A stretch of DNA of 14,150 nucleotides from CAZJGG01 sp964545475 (GTDB taxonomy: Bacteria > Bacillota > Clostridia > Lachnospirales > JAISER01): the NCBI GenBank assembly GCA_964545475.1, contig CAZJGG010000071.1:1-14150 (forward strand), read 5' to 3'. Below are positions 1 through 6,017 of the stretch, piece by piece (the first letter of the stretch is position 1; the number at the start of each line of letters is the position of its first letter). Under the pieces are notes generated by a model. It saw only the letters and a program-made list of their open reading frames with translations, was not told the origin of the DNA and made no database searches. The translations under genes were made by a program, and so were the position numbers.

Positions 1-101
1 GATATGTACTCATTATTCAATTTTTCTGCTGCAAGCAAAAAATCTGGCACAGAAGTTCCTTTTTTTAAGTTAAAAGAACAATAAAATACTGCATTGGACA
101 T
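1..101 (-). CDS. Small dimeric alpha/beta-barrel-like protein, N-terminal part only
   Basis: Only the first 33 codons are in the window; the gene runs off the left edge. The start is clear: ATG at 101-99 is preceded on the minus strand by GGAAGGAGAT at good spacing. The peptide begins MSNAVFYCSFNLKKGTSVPD and continues with an amphipathic helix (FLLAAEKLNNEYI). This beta-strand then helix pattern recalls small clostridial proteins of the dimeric alpha/beta-barrel (antibiotic-biosynthesis-monooxygenase-like) fold, but that is from memory and only a third of such a protein is visible. It is divergent from the DNA repair gene at 284 and shares a matching promoter module with it, so the two are probably controlled by the same regulator, which is not in this window. 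Confidence 0.6.
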   Translation of the reverse strand, partial: MSNAVFYCSFNLKKGTSVPDFLLAAEKLNNEYI

Positions 102-135
102 AATAAAATATCTCCTTCCAAAATTTATGTATAAC

Positions 136-249
136 ATTATATCACAAATAATGAGACAACAGTGAGTCATATTATAAAATATAAATTTATACTTCAATGG
201 ATAGAGTTAGCAATATGACACACTGTTGTCGTATTTTGTGTGATATGAT
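136..249. promoter_or_regulatory. Divergent promoters with paired identical operator modules
   Basis: A 35-nt module reads outward on each strand: minus strand 170 to 136, plus strand 215 to 249. The two copies align without gaps and I count 29 of 35 identical bases. Each begins ATGACnCACTGTTGTC and ends in an extended -10 box: TGATATAAT on the minus strand (-10 at 141-136) and TGATATGAT on the plus strand (-10 at 244-249). The conserved 16-mer falls where a -35 box would sit and contains an imperfect dyad, GACn(8)TGTC-like, so it is probably the binding site of a repressor or a -35-replacing activator. The copies drive the barrel protein (left) and the AlkC-like gene (right). The regulator is unknown. 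Confidence 0.6.
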
Positions 250-283
250 TAACAAAATCAAACCTGAGAGGAAGCATATGTGT

Positions 284-1378
284 ATGCCAGACTTAATAAA
301 AAATAGGTACAACATTGAATCACTCCGCAAAGTAGCCTTGGATATAAAGTCAGTCTATAACCCATTTCAAGTGGACGAGTTTCTAAAAGCGACTCTGGAT
401 GTGATGTGGGACAGCTTAGAGTTAAAGAACAGGATTATGCAAATAAGCACGAACATGGGAAAATACTTACCAGCAGATTATAGTGAGGCCATTGGCATTA
501 TTGATAAAGTAGTAATGAACTATGGCAGTTGGCTAGACGGTTTTGGTGCTTTCTTTCCGGTTTTTGTTGAAATCTTTGGGCAGGATGAAATGAATTGGGA
601 TGTATCTATGGGCGCATTAGAAAGATATACCCAATATGCATCTTCAGAGCTTGCTGTAAGGTCTTTTATCATTAATAATGAAGAACGTATGATGGCACAG
701 ATGTTCGATTGGTCTAAGCATGAAAGTGAGCACGTCCGAAGGCTTGCGAGTGAAGGCTGTCGCCCTGCCTTACCTTGGGGGCAGGCATTAACCAGTTTTA
801 AGAAAGACCCTGCACCTGTTCTGCCAATACTTACACAATTGAAGACAGACCCGTCACTGCATGTACGAAAAAGTGTTGCTAATAATATCAACGACATTTC
901 CAAAACCCATCCAGATTTAGTCGCAAAACTTGCAAAGGATTGGTATGGTGAAAATGAGCTCACTGATTGGATTGTAAAGCATGGATGCAGAACACTACTC
1001 AAAAAGGGTAATCGTGATGTGCTGGCCCTTTTTGGATACAGCGACGTAACTCCTGTTAATGTTAAAGATTTTGATTTAAATGCAACAACTATTTCGCTTG
1101 GAGATAATATTGTTTTTTCATTTGCAATTTCAACAAAGGAAGCGACAAAAGTAAGACTCGAATATGGAATTGATTATGTGAAATCAGGTGGAAAAAGAAA
1201 CAGGAAGATATTTCAAATATCAGAAGTTTCTTTAAAAGAAAATGAGAAGAAGTTCTACACAAAAAAACATTCATTTGCAGATGTAAGTGTAAGGAAGCAT
1301 TATCCAGGCATCCATTCCATTACTCTCATTGTCAATGGCGTAGAACGAGAAAAACTAGATTTTGTATTGGGTGTGTAA
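284..1378 (+). CDS. alkC: AlkC-type DNA alkylation repair protein (HEAT-repeat DNA glycosylase)
   Basis: Proteins of this family excise alkylated bases such as 3-methyladenine from DNA using a HEAT-like repeat solenoid, starting base excision repair in the cytoplasm. The chosen start gives 364 residues. Residues about 5-250 are helical repeats with family-typical stretches: YGSWLDGFGAFFPVFVE, the RRLASEGCRPALPWG segment (152-166) and DPSLHVRKSVANNINDIS (from 189). Residues about 258-364 are a beta-rich tail that fits the C-terminal Ig-like domain of some AlkC proteins. The frame is open back to 197, but the promoter module (-10 at 244-249) lies inside that extension. AGAGGAAG at 267-274 is well placed for ATG 284 (MPDLIKNRYN, the usual family start); ATG 278 is possible but too close to it. 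AlkC rather than AlkD is a call from sequence recall. Confidence 0.88.
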   Translation: MPDLIKNRYNIESLRKVALDIKSVYNPFQVDEFLKATLDVMWDSLELKNRIMQISTNMGKYLPADYSEAIGIIDKVVMNYGSWLDGFGAFFPVFVEIFGQDEMNWDVSMGALERYTQYASSELAVRSFIINNEERMMAQMFDWSKHESEHVRRLASEGCRPALPWGQALTSFKKDPAPVLPILTQLKTDPSLHVRKSVANNINDISKTHPDLVAKLAKDWYGENELTDWIVKHGCRTLLKKGNRDVLALFGYSDVTPVNVKDFDLNATTISLGDNIVFSFAISTKEATKVRLEYGIDYVKSGGKRNRKIFQISEVSLKENEKKFYTKKHSFADVSVRKHYPGIHSITLIVNGVEREKLDFVLGV

Positions 1379-1423
1379 TTTTACCTTGCTAAGAAATTGT
1401 TAAATTGCTCTAACAAGCAACAA

Positions 1424-1470
1424 TGGGCGTGTTTACATCTGAAATTTTTAATCAATATTCAACACGCCCA
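1424..1470. terminator. Long-loop inverted repeat between convergent genes (possible bidirectional terminator)
   Basis: TGGGCGTGTT at 1424-1433 is exactly complementary to AACACGCCCA at 1461-1470, a 10-bp GC-rich stem with a 27-nt AT-rich loop. It lies between the stops of the converging alkC-like and methyltransferase genes, where a shared terminator is expected. Neither side has an immediate T-run, so intrinsic termination would be atypical; a decayed repeat is the alternative. Confidence 0.4.
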
Positions 1471-1474
1471 CAAG

Positions 1475-2215
1475 TTACTTAACGGCAATTACATAACCAA
1501 ATGAAAGCCAGCGGTTACAATTGTTTTGAATTACCATTTTATCCTCTTGCACGCAAAATGGTTCATGTGTGGCGAATTCTTTCCACCATTCTTCTGCATC
1601 TTCACAAAAATCTGCTTGCAGAATTGAAAATCCAGCTTCTAGGACAGCTTTTTTTGTTTCCTCAATAGTAGCAAAACACTTATCCCACATATTTTTTTCG
1701 ACATAATTGGAAAGGTCTTTAGGAACAGGTGTATCAAAGTGCATTGGCTCACCTAAGCCTAGAACTCCACCTTTTTTAAGAATACGGTGAATTTCTTTCA
1801 ATGAAGAAATATACATTTGTACCCCTGCATACCCGCGTATCATCTCAAGTGTTGTTGTGCTGTAAGCGTAGTCAAAGTAATTTGAAGGCATAAGGCTTTC
1901 CGGAACTCCAGACTTTACTCCAAGAATTTTTTCGGACACGCCAAAATCTTTAGCGTTTTGCATTAAGTAGTCATTGTTGGGCAACCCAGTTTCCATATCG
2001 TCTAGTGGGTCAATTGCGACAATATCAACATCATATTCCTTTGCTAAGAAGCATGTTTGATAACCTCGGTTGAAGCCTACATCAATAAGCTTTTTGCCGC
2101 TTTTTATGGACATTTTTTCGGCCATGTATTCAGCCAACTTTAAACCACCCGGTCCAGAACATTGTTCGTATATTTTTTTCATGTCGGTATATTTTAATGA
2201 TTTTACATAATTCAT
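1475..2215 (-). CDS. Class I SAM-dependent methyltransferase
   Basis: A 246-residue cytoplasmic protein with the Rossmann-type methyltransferase layout. Motif I is LIDVGFNRG (43-51), with D45 and a glycine-poor GFNRG loop instead of the usual GxGxG. The acidic end of strand 2 is AIDP (D70). FDYAYSTTTLEMI (114-126) is the motif II region and RILKKGGVLGLGEP (144-157) is motif III. The C-terminus, with EEWWKEF and NRWLSFGYVIAVK, resembles a clostridial group usually labelled only as class I methyltransferase; the substrate cannot be read from sequence. ATG 2215 follows AAGGAGAG. The upstream gap holds an extended -10 (TGCTATAAT, -10 at 2268-2263 minus), and a terminator separates it from the gene upstream, so it is probably transcribed alone. 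Confidence 0.85.
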   Translation of the reverse strand: MNYVKSLKYTDMKKIYEQCSGPGGLKLAEYMAEKMSIKSGKKLIDVGFNRGYQTCFLAKEYDVDIVAIDPLDDMETGLPNNDYLMQNAKDFGVSEKILGVKSGVPESLMPSNYFDYAYSTTTLEMIRGYAGVQMYISSLKEIHRILKKGGVLGLGEPMHFDTPVPKDLSNYVEKNMWDKCFATIEETKKAVLEAGFSILQADFCEDAEEWWKEFATHEPFCVQEDKMVIQNNCNRWLSFGYVIAVK

Positions 2216-2262
2216 ATTGTATTCTCTCCTTAAGATTTTTTGAATTGCTTTGGTACGATAGT

Positions 2263-2271
2263 ATTATAGCA
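2263..2271 (-). promoter_or_regulatory. Extended -10 promoter of the methyltransferase gene
   Basis: On the minus strand TGC-TATAAT forms an extended -10 about 48 nt upstream of the methyltransferase ATG. No good -35 is visible 17 nt further up, as is common for extended -10 promoters. It lies downstream of the terminator at 2313-2350. Confidence 0.5.
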
Positions 2272-2312
2272 TTAGTAAGTTATGGTTCATACCTATCAAA
2301 TAATTATGAAAC

Positions 2313-2350
2313 AAAAAAGCGCCATTAAGGTATAAATACCTAATGACGCT
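2313..2350 (-). terminator. Rho-independent terminator after the CD3324-like gene
   Basis: Read on the minus strand, GCGTCATTAGGTAT pairs across a two-base loop with ATACCTTAATGGCGC and is followed by TTTTTT. The stem is about 13 bp with two small mismatches and begins 8 nt after the stop codon of the HTH gene. This is a classic intrinsic terminator. Confidence 0.9.
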
Positions 2351-2355
2351 TTGAA

Positions 2356-2634
2356 TTATTTTTTGCTAACTTTAATCTTTGAAATAATCTTCTGCAGAGT
2401 TTTTGGGGCTAAGTAATACATTTCAGATAGCTCACGTATCGAAATACCTTTCAAGAAATCATTATAAATTTGAATATTTCTATCTGAAAGCGCTTCTCTG
2501 GTTCTTGTTAATTCTCCCCATTTTTTTCTGCTATTATTTTTTTTCGGAATATAAATGTATTCTCCGTCTAGATAGTTTTGTATTAATGATAATACATGTT
2601 CTGGTAGTACATCAACTGCTTTTTTATAGCTCAA
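2356..2634 (-). CDS. CD3324-family small HTH protein (Mor-like DNA-binding fold)
   Basis: A 92-residue basic protein. The N-terminal half (YKKAVDVLPEHVLSLIQNYL, then DGEYIYIPKK, K-rich, WGELTRTREAL) and the C-terminal helix-turn-helix region (residues about 50-90, with GISIRELSEMYYLAPKTLQKII) match what I recall of the CD3324 family, small clostridial proteins resembling the Mor activator domain. The family is probably DNA-binding; its targets are not known to me. The start is TTG at 2634-2632: AGGAGG lies 6 nt upstream and no ATG gives a better N-terminus. A large inverted repeat sits over its likely promoter, which would suit autoregulation. It has its own terminator and is probably monocistronic. 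Confidence 0.85.
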   Translation of the reverse strand: MSYKKAVDVLPEHVLSLIQNYLDGEYIYIPKKNNSRKKWGELTRTREALSDRNIQIYNDFLKGISIRELSEMYYLAPKTLQKIISKIKVSKK

Positions 2635-2668
2635 AATGCTCCTCCTATTTAATATATACTAGGAACGA

Positions 2669-2728
2669 GCAAAGGCTATTTTATAACATAATTATAGTTG
2701 TTATGCAATAGCCTTTGCTACGCATAAC
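2669..2728 (-). promoter_or_regulatory. Promoter of the HTH gene embedded in nested inverted repeats
   Basis: GCAAAGGCTATT at 2669-2680 and AATAGCCTTTGC at 2707-2718 are perfect 12-bp inverted arms. Between and partly within them lies a minus-strand promoter: -35 TTGCAT (2708-2703), 17-nt spacer, -10 TATAAA (2685-2680). A second pair, GTTATGC (2700-2706) and GCATAAC (2722-2728), overlaps the right arm, so the two hairpins could not form together. It could be an operator for a dimeric regulator, possibly the HTH protein itself, or a remnant of a palindromic repeat. Confidence 0.5.
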
Positions 2729-2788
2729 GACCTGTGACTTATAATATTTAATACCGCATTCTCCTTTTTAAAATTATAAACTTATATT

Positions 2789-3973
2789 TTATTCCTGTTT
2801 TACTATAAACAACGGTGGGTCTGCGGATTTTTGAGCAAGCAATTTTTCTGCAATAAGATAGTTGCCAACAGGGTTTACCATCCATACGTTTTCTTCATCA
2901 CAAGTGGCTAAATAGCGTAAACCGGATTCATATGAGAAATAAATAAACTCACCTGTGCCTGAAGAAAAAGTCATTTTGTCAGTTGAACTAATATTTAGCT
3001 GGCTTTCCATGGCGTTTAAAATTTCATCTAAATTGCTTGTAACGTGTTTTATTTGATAAAAAGTATCATATACCGGGAAAAGAGCATAATTAAATAGCGG
3101 AAGCTTTGCATTAACTAACTTTTTAGATTGATATTGGTTATGAAAATTTGAGAGCTCAACTTTCCATTTGTCCCCGGTAAATTCAAGGGCGTATGATTTA
3201 AAGGCTGTAGGCCTGTCTGACTGGGAGGCCAAGACAAAAGCGTGTTTGTCGTCTGCCACTAAATACCTTGCATCTAAGCTATTTGGCTCAATGCCGTCGC
3301 TTTCTGCGCAAATATTAAGTATTTCGGTATATTCAGGGTTTTCTGCGCCGTAACGGTAAATATCACCGCTATTTTGCGCATAACTATTAATTAATTTGTT
3401 AAAGTCACTTTGTGCGACTACTCCCTCTGTACCTTGAGCCGTTGCAAAGGCGTAATCATCCCCGGTTTTAACTACGGAATAAATTGTCAAATCTTCCGTT
3501 TCTTTATTGGAAACTGTACCGTTTAATATGTTTTTCACGTCTAAAGGGTTAACATATAGTATAACTGGGTTGCAGTTATTATAGCGTTCGTCAAGCCCGC
3601 CTAAATCTACTAAAGTAAGCATGTCTATATATTCGTCGCCGGGGCAGCTATATAAAAAGCCGTTTCTGCAAACAAATTCTATCATGCTGTTATAGTCGTC
3701 GTAATATTTTTGCGCCGCTGCAGCCATTTCTTTTGAAGCCTGCAAAGCTTCTTCCAGGCCAAATTCCCGACCGGGCTCCATATCTGGCAAAACTGTTTCA
3801 TATTCAAATTTAAAATCTTCAGAGGCATTAATGACCTTTGTTTCTTTTTCTTCAGCTTTTGTTCCAGGCGTACTGGTACTGTTTGCCTCCGGAGTTGGGG
3901 GTTGGGTATTGCTCCGGCAGCCGACGACACACAAAAGAACAAAGCAGGCAGTTAATAATTTTTTAGCTTTCAT
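2789..3973 (-). CDS. Unrecognised exported lipoprotein
   Basis: A 394-residue protein that I do not recognise. Residues 1-18 are a lipoprotein signal peptide (MKAKK, hydrophobic core, VVG) ahead of lipid-acceptor Cys19. A Pro/Thr/Ser/Glu-rich linker follows (about 20-50), as in lipoproteins tethered outside the membrane. The rest is soluble and mixed alpha/beta, with acidic patches, no transmembrane helix and no obvious catalytic motif. ATG 3973 follows GGAGAG. A good promoter (TTGATT-17-TATAAT at 4229-4201) would give a leader of about 220 nt filled with hairpins. It is transcribed alone, divergent from spoVB. Function cannot be assigned; location on the outer face of the cytoplasmic membrane is inferred from the lipobox. 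Confidence 0.82.
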   Translation of the reverse strand: MKAKKLLTACFVLLCVVGCRSNTQPPTPEANSTSTPGTKAEEKETKVINASEDFKFEYETVLPDMEPGREFGLEEALQASKEMAAAAQKYYDDYNSMIEFVCRNGFLYSCPGDEYIDMLTLVDLGGLDERYNNCNPVILYVNPLDVKNILNGTVSNKETEDLTIYSVVKTGDDYAFATAQGTEGVVAQSDFNKLINSYAQNSGDIYRYGAENPEYTEILNICAESDGIEPNSLDARYLVADDKHAFVLASQSDRPTAFKSYALEFTGDKWKVELSNFHNQYQSKKLVNAKLPLFNYALFPVYDTFYQIKHVTSNLDEILNAMESQLNISSTDKMTFSSGTGEFIYFSYESGLRYLATCDEENVWMVNPVGNYLIAEKLLAQKSADPPLFIVKQE

Positions 3974-3985
3974 ATATTCTCTCCA

Positions 3986-4188
3986 GGAGCAATTCGCTTG
4001 TTAAGAATTGCCATAAATTAATGTGAGTTCGATGAAAATTAAAAAAACATAATTTTCATCAAACTTTGATTATATTCCCACAATTTGCGGCAAAAACCGC
4101 CGTAAATTGTCGCTCATAACATGAGAATTGCTCCGCAATTAAGCCGTTAAAGCAGATTTTCGACTTCGTCGAACTCACGTTAAATTAT
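3986..4188. repeat. Hairpin-rich element: 5' leader of the lipoprotein gene or decayed foldback repeat
   Basis: Several inverted repeats are nested here. Outer arms: CATAAATTAATGTGAGTTCG (4012-4031) against the reverse complement of 4169-4188 (CATAATTTAACGTGAGTTCG), 17 of 20 matching. GGAGCAATTC (3986-3995) matches the reverse complement of 4125-4134 exactly. Local hairpins: GATGAAAATTA/TAATTTTCATC (4031-4060), ACAATTTGCGGC/GCCGTAAATTGT (4080-4110, one G-T pair), GAATTGC/GCAATT (4125-4140) and TTCGAC/GTCGAA (4158-4172). On the minus strand it lies between the sigma-A promoter and the lipoprotein start, so it would be transcribed as a structured leader. I see no known riboswitch core. Confidence 0.55.
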
Positions 4189-4200
4189 GTTTACGCCAAA

Positions 4201-4229
4201 ATTATACCAACATTTTTTGTAAAAATCAA
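4201..4229 (-). promoter_or_regulatory. Sigma-A promoter of the lipoprotein gene
   Basis: On the minus strand TTGATT (4229-4224), a 17-nt spacer and an extended -10 TGG-TATAAT (-10 at 4206-4201). Transcription would begin near 4194, leaving about 220 nt of structured leader before the ATG. Confidence 0.65.
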
Positions 4230-4238
4230 GCATACATT
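4209..4238 (+). promoter_or_regulatory. Possible sigma-E (sporulation) promoter of spoVB
   Basis: CATACATT at 4231-4238 matches the sigma-E -10 consensus CATACAnT. A loose -35-like AACATTTT lies at 4209-4216, 14 nt upstream. The predicted start near 4245 gives a leader of about 48 nt to spoVB. Bacillus spoVB belongs to the mother-cell sigma-E regulon, which supports the reading, but the -35 match is poor. Confidence 0.35.
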
Positions 4239-4292
4239 TAAATAAGCACTGATTAAAAATGCAAAAACAATCATTAAAAGGTGGCGTAAAAA

Positions 4293-5843
4293 ATGGGGAA
4301 AAAGGGGATTATTACAGGAGCACTAATTTTAACCATAGCTGGGGTTATTACACGTGTTTTAGGCTTTGTTTACCGAATATATATGTCAAACGCAATCGGG
4401 GCGGAAGGAATGGGGCTTTATCAATTGATTGTCCCAATATACAGTTTGGTGTGGTCCATAGCTTGCTCGGGGTTTACAACAACTATTTCTAAGCTTACGG
4501 CTCAGGAAAAGGCTAGGGGAGAATACGGCAATTTATCCCGTATTTTAAAGCAGTCTATAATAATGTCTACTGCGATTGGTGTTTTGCTTAGCTTTTTACT
4601 TTACATATTTTCCGCAGATATTGCCCAAATATTTTTTAAAGAGCCAAGGATTACAATGTCTTTAAAAATCATTGCTCTTTGTGTGCCGTTTATGGCAGCA
4701 GGTTCATGTATGAGGGGATATTTTTTCGGCTTGCAAGAAACTTTAATTCCGGCTATAAACCAGGTTTTTGAGCAGGTTATAAGAATGACTGTTGTATTTT
4801 TAATTGCAGGCATTTTTATACCTATGGGGCTTGAATATGCTTGTGCGGCCGCTTGTATAGGTATAGTGGTGGAGGAAATATTTTCTTTTTTATTTGTGCT
4901 TGTTGCCCACAATATGGGCGGTGCAAAAAAATTGCAAAAAACATTACCAACTTTAAGCCGGCTAAGTTCACTTTCTCTTATTGTAACAATGGCACTTCCT
5001 TTAACGTTAAATAGGGTTGCCGGTTCTTTGCTTTCAACCCTTGAAAACGCAATGATTCCTCAAAGACTGCAAGTTTACGGTCTTACACAAGGCGAAGCAA
5101 TGAGTATTTACGGGCAAATATCCGGTATGGCTATGCCGCTTATATTTTTTCCGTCGGCGTTTTTACTGTCTCTTTCAATTTCTCTTGTTCCAGCTGTTTC
5201 AGAAGCAAAAGCAATTGGTAACAACGAGCGCATTCGGTACACAACTTCAAAGTCAATGCTGTTTGCTTCAATAATCGGCTTTTTGGCTTCCGGCATATTT
5301 ATTGTATATTCACGGGAGCTTGGGCAAATTATTTATAAGCAAGATTTAAGCCGTATGCTTGTTTTGTTCGGCATTATGTGTCCGTTTTTATATATGCAGG
5401 TGGTTCTTTCGGGCATATTAAACGGGCTTGGTTTTCAAGTGTTTATTTTTAGAAACAGCCTTATTTCTTCGGTAATAAACTTAGGTTTTATTTATTTCTT
5501 AACACCAATAAAAGGGGTAGACGCATTTATTTTTGGCTGGTTTATAAGCTTAATTGTGGTTTGCTTTTTAGAAATAGAAAAACTACGGGAATCTGTAGAC
5601 GTCTCCTTTGATTTTTCCGACTGGTTTTTTAAGCCTGTCATATGCTCGGCTGCAAGTGGGCTTTTAGTAAACTTATTGTTTAAAGAATCATTGTTTAGGG
5701 CCTTTGGCAACGTTTTAGGGCTGGTAATGTCTTTATCAATTTTATCATTATTATATATGGTATTTATTATTTTAACAGGAAGCTTGTCAATCGGAGATTT
5801 ACAACAGCTTTTTAATTTTAAACCTAAGAAAAGTAGGGCATAA
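4293..5843 (+). CDS. spoVB: Stage V sporulation protein B (MOP-superfamily lipid flippase)
   Basis: A 516-residue polytopic membrane protein, nearly the length of Bacillus SpoVB, with about 14 hydrophobic segments in two MATE-like halves. The N-terminus (KKGIITGALILTIAGVITRV, then LGFVYRIYMSNAIGAEGMGLYQL) is typical of SpoVB/MurJ-like flippases. SpoVB is needed for spore cortex synthesis, probably moving lipid-linked peptidoglycan precursors across the outer forespore membrane; the substrate is inferred from the family. ATG 4293 follows AAAGGTGG. It is flanked by its own possible sigma-E promoter and a downstream terminator, so it is probably a single-gene unit. MOP flippases are similar to each other, so a general polysaccharide transporter is the alternative; the opening sequence and length favour SpoVB. 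Confidence 0.9.
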   Translation: MGKKGIITGALILTIAGVITRVLGFVYRIYMSNAIGAEGMGLYQLIVPIYSLVWSIACSGFTTTISKLTAQEKARGEYGNLSRILKQSIIMSTAIGVLLSFLLYIFSADIAQIFFKEPRITMSLKIIALCVPFMAAGSCMRGYFFGLQETLIPAINQVFEQVIRMTVVFLIAGIFIPMGLEYACAAACIGIVVEEIFSFLFVLVAHNMGGAKKLQKTLPTLSRLSSLSLIVTMALPLTLNRVAGSLLSTLENAMIPQRLQVYGLTQGEAMSIYGQISGMAMPLIFFPSAFLLSLSISLVPAVSEAKAIGNNERIRYTTSKSMLFASIIGFLASGIFIVYSRELGQIIYKQDLSRMLVLFGIMCPFLYMQVVLSGILNGLGFQVFIFRNSLISSVINLGFIYFLTPIKGVDAFIFGWFISLIVVCFLEIEKLRESVDVSFDFSDWFFKPVICSAASGLLVNLLFKESLFRAFGNVLGLVMSLSILSLLYMVFIILTGSLSIGDLQQLFNFKPKKSRA

Positions 5844-5889
5844 CGAGGTTTACTGATGTTTAATTTAAAGCTCATTCTACGGTATTGTT

Positions 5890-5917
5890 GGCGGACGGCT
5901 AAGGTTGTCCGCCTTTT
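5890..5917 (+). terminator. Rho-independent terminator after spoVB
   Basis: GGCGGAC (5890-5896) pairs with GTCCGCC (5907-5913) across a 10-nt loop and is followed by TTTT. It lies 47 nt after the spoVB stop. Confidence 0.85.
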
Positions 5918-5940
5918 CAATTCATAATATAAGTTCTTCT

Positions 5941-5969
5941 TTGACATATAGAAATTTATTTGATACAAT
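5941..5969 (+). promoter_or_regulatory. Near-consensus sigma-A promoter
   Basis: TTGACA (5941-5946), a 17-nt spacer, then TACAAT (5964-5969) with an upstream TG (5961-5962). Transcription should start near 5976, giving a leader of about 42 nt to the gene at 6018. This is the closest match to consensus in the window and suggests steady vegetative expression. Confidence 0.85.
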
Positions 5970-6017
5970 TTTTTTAAGAAATTTTGTGTTATTACGCTTT
6001 TGCGAGGAGATTTGTGT

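Noticed and set aside
136..170. MerR-type operator with a 19-bp spacer
   Set aside because: No recognisable -35 lies 19 nt from either -10, so the family of the regulator cannot be named.
1424..1470. Canonical rho-independent terminator between alkC and the methyltransferase gene
   Set aside because: The 10-bp stem is good but the loop is 27 nt and no T-run follows on either strand, so I list it only as a possible bidirectional terminator.
2403..2711. 102-codon plus-strand frame opposite the CD3324-like gene
   Set aside because: It is antisense to a well-supported gene, has no ribosome site and ends in the inverted repeat; its hydrophobic composition reflects AT-rich antisense reading.
5492..5968. 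158-codon minus-strand frame over the end of spoVB
   Set aside because: It crosses the spoVB terminator and the next promoter and lies antisense to conserved membrane helices; composition is K/N/T-rich shadow.
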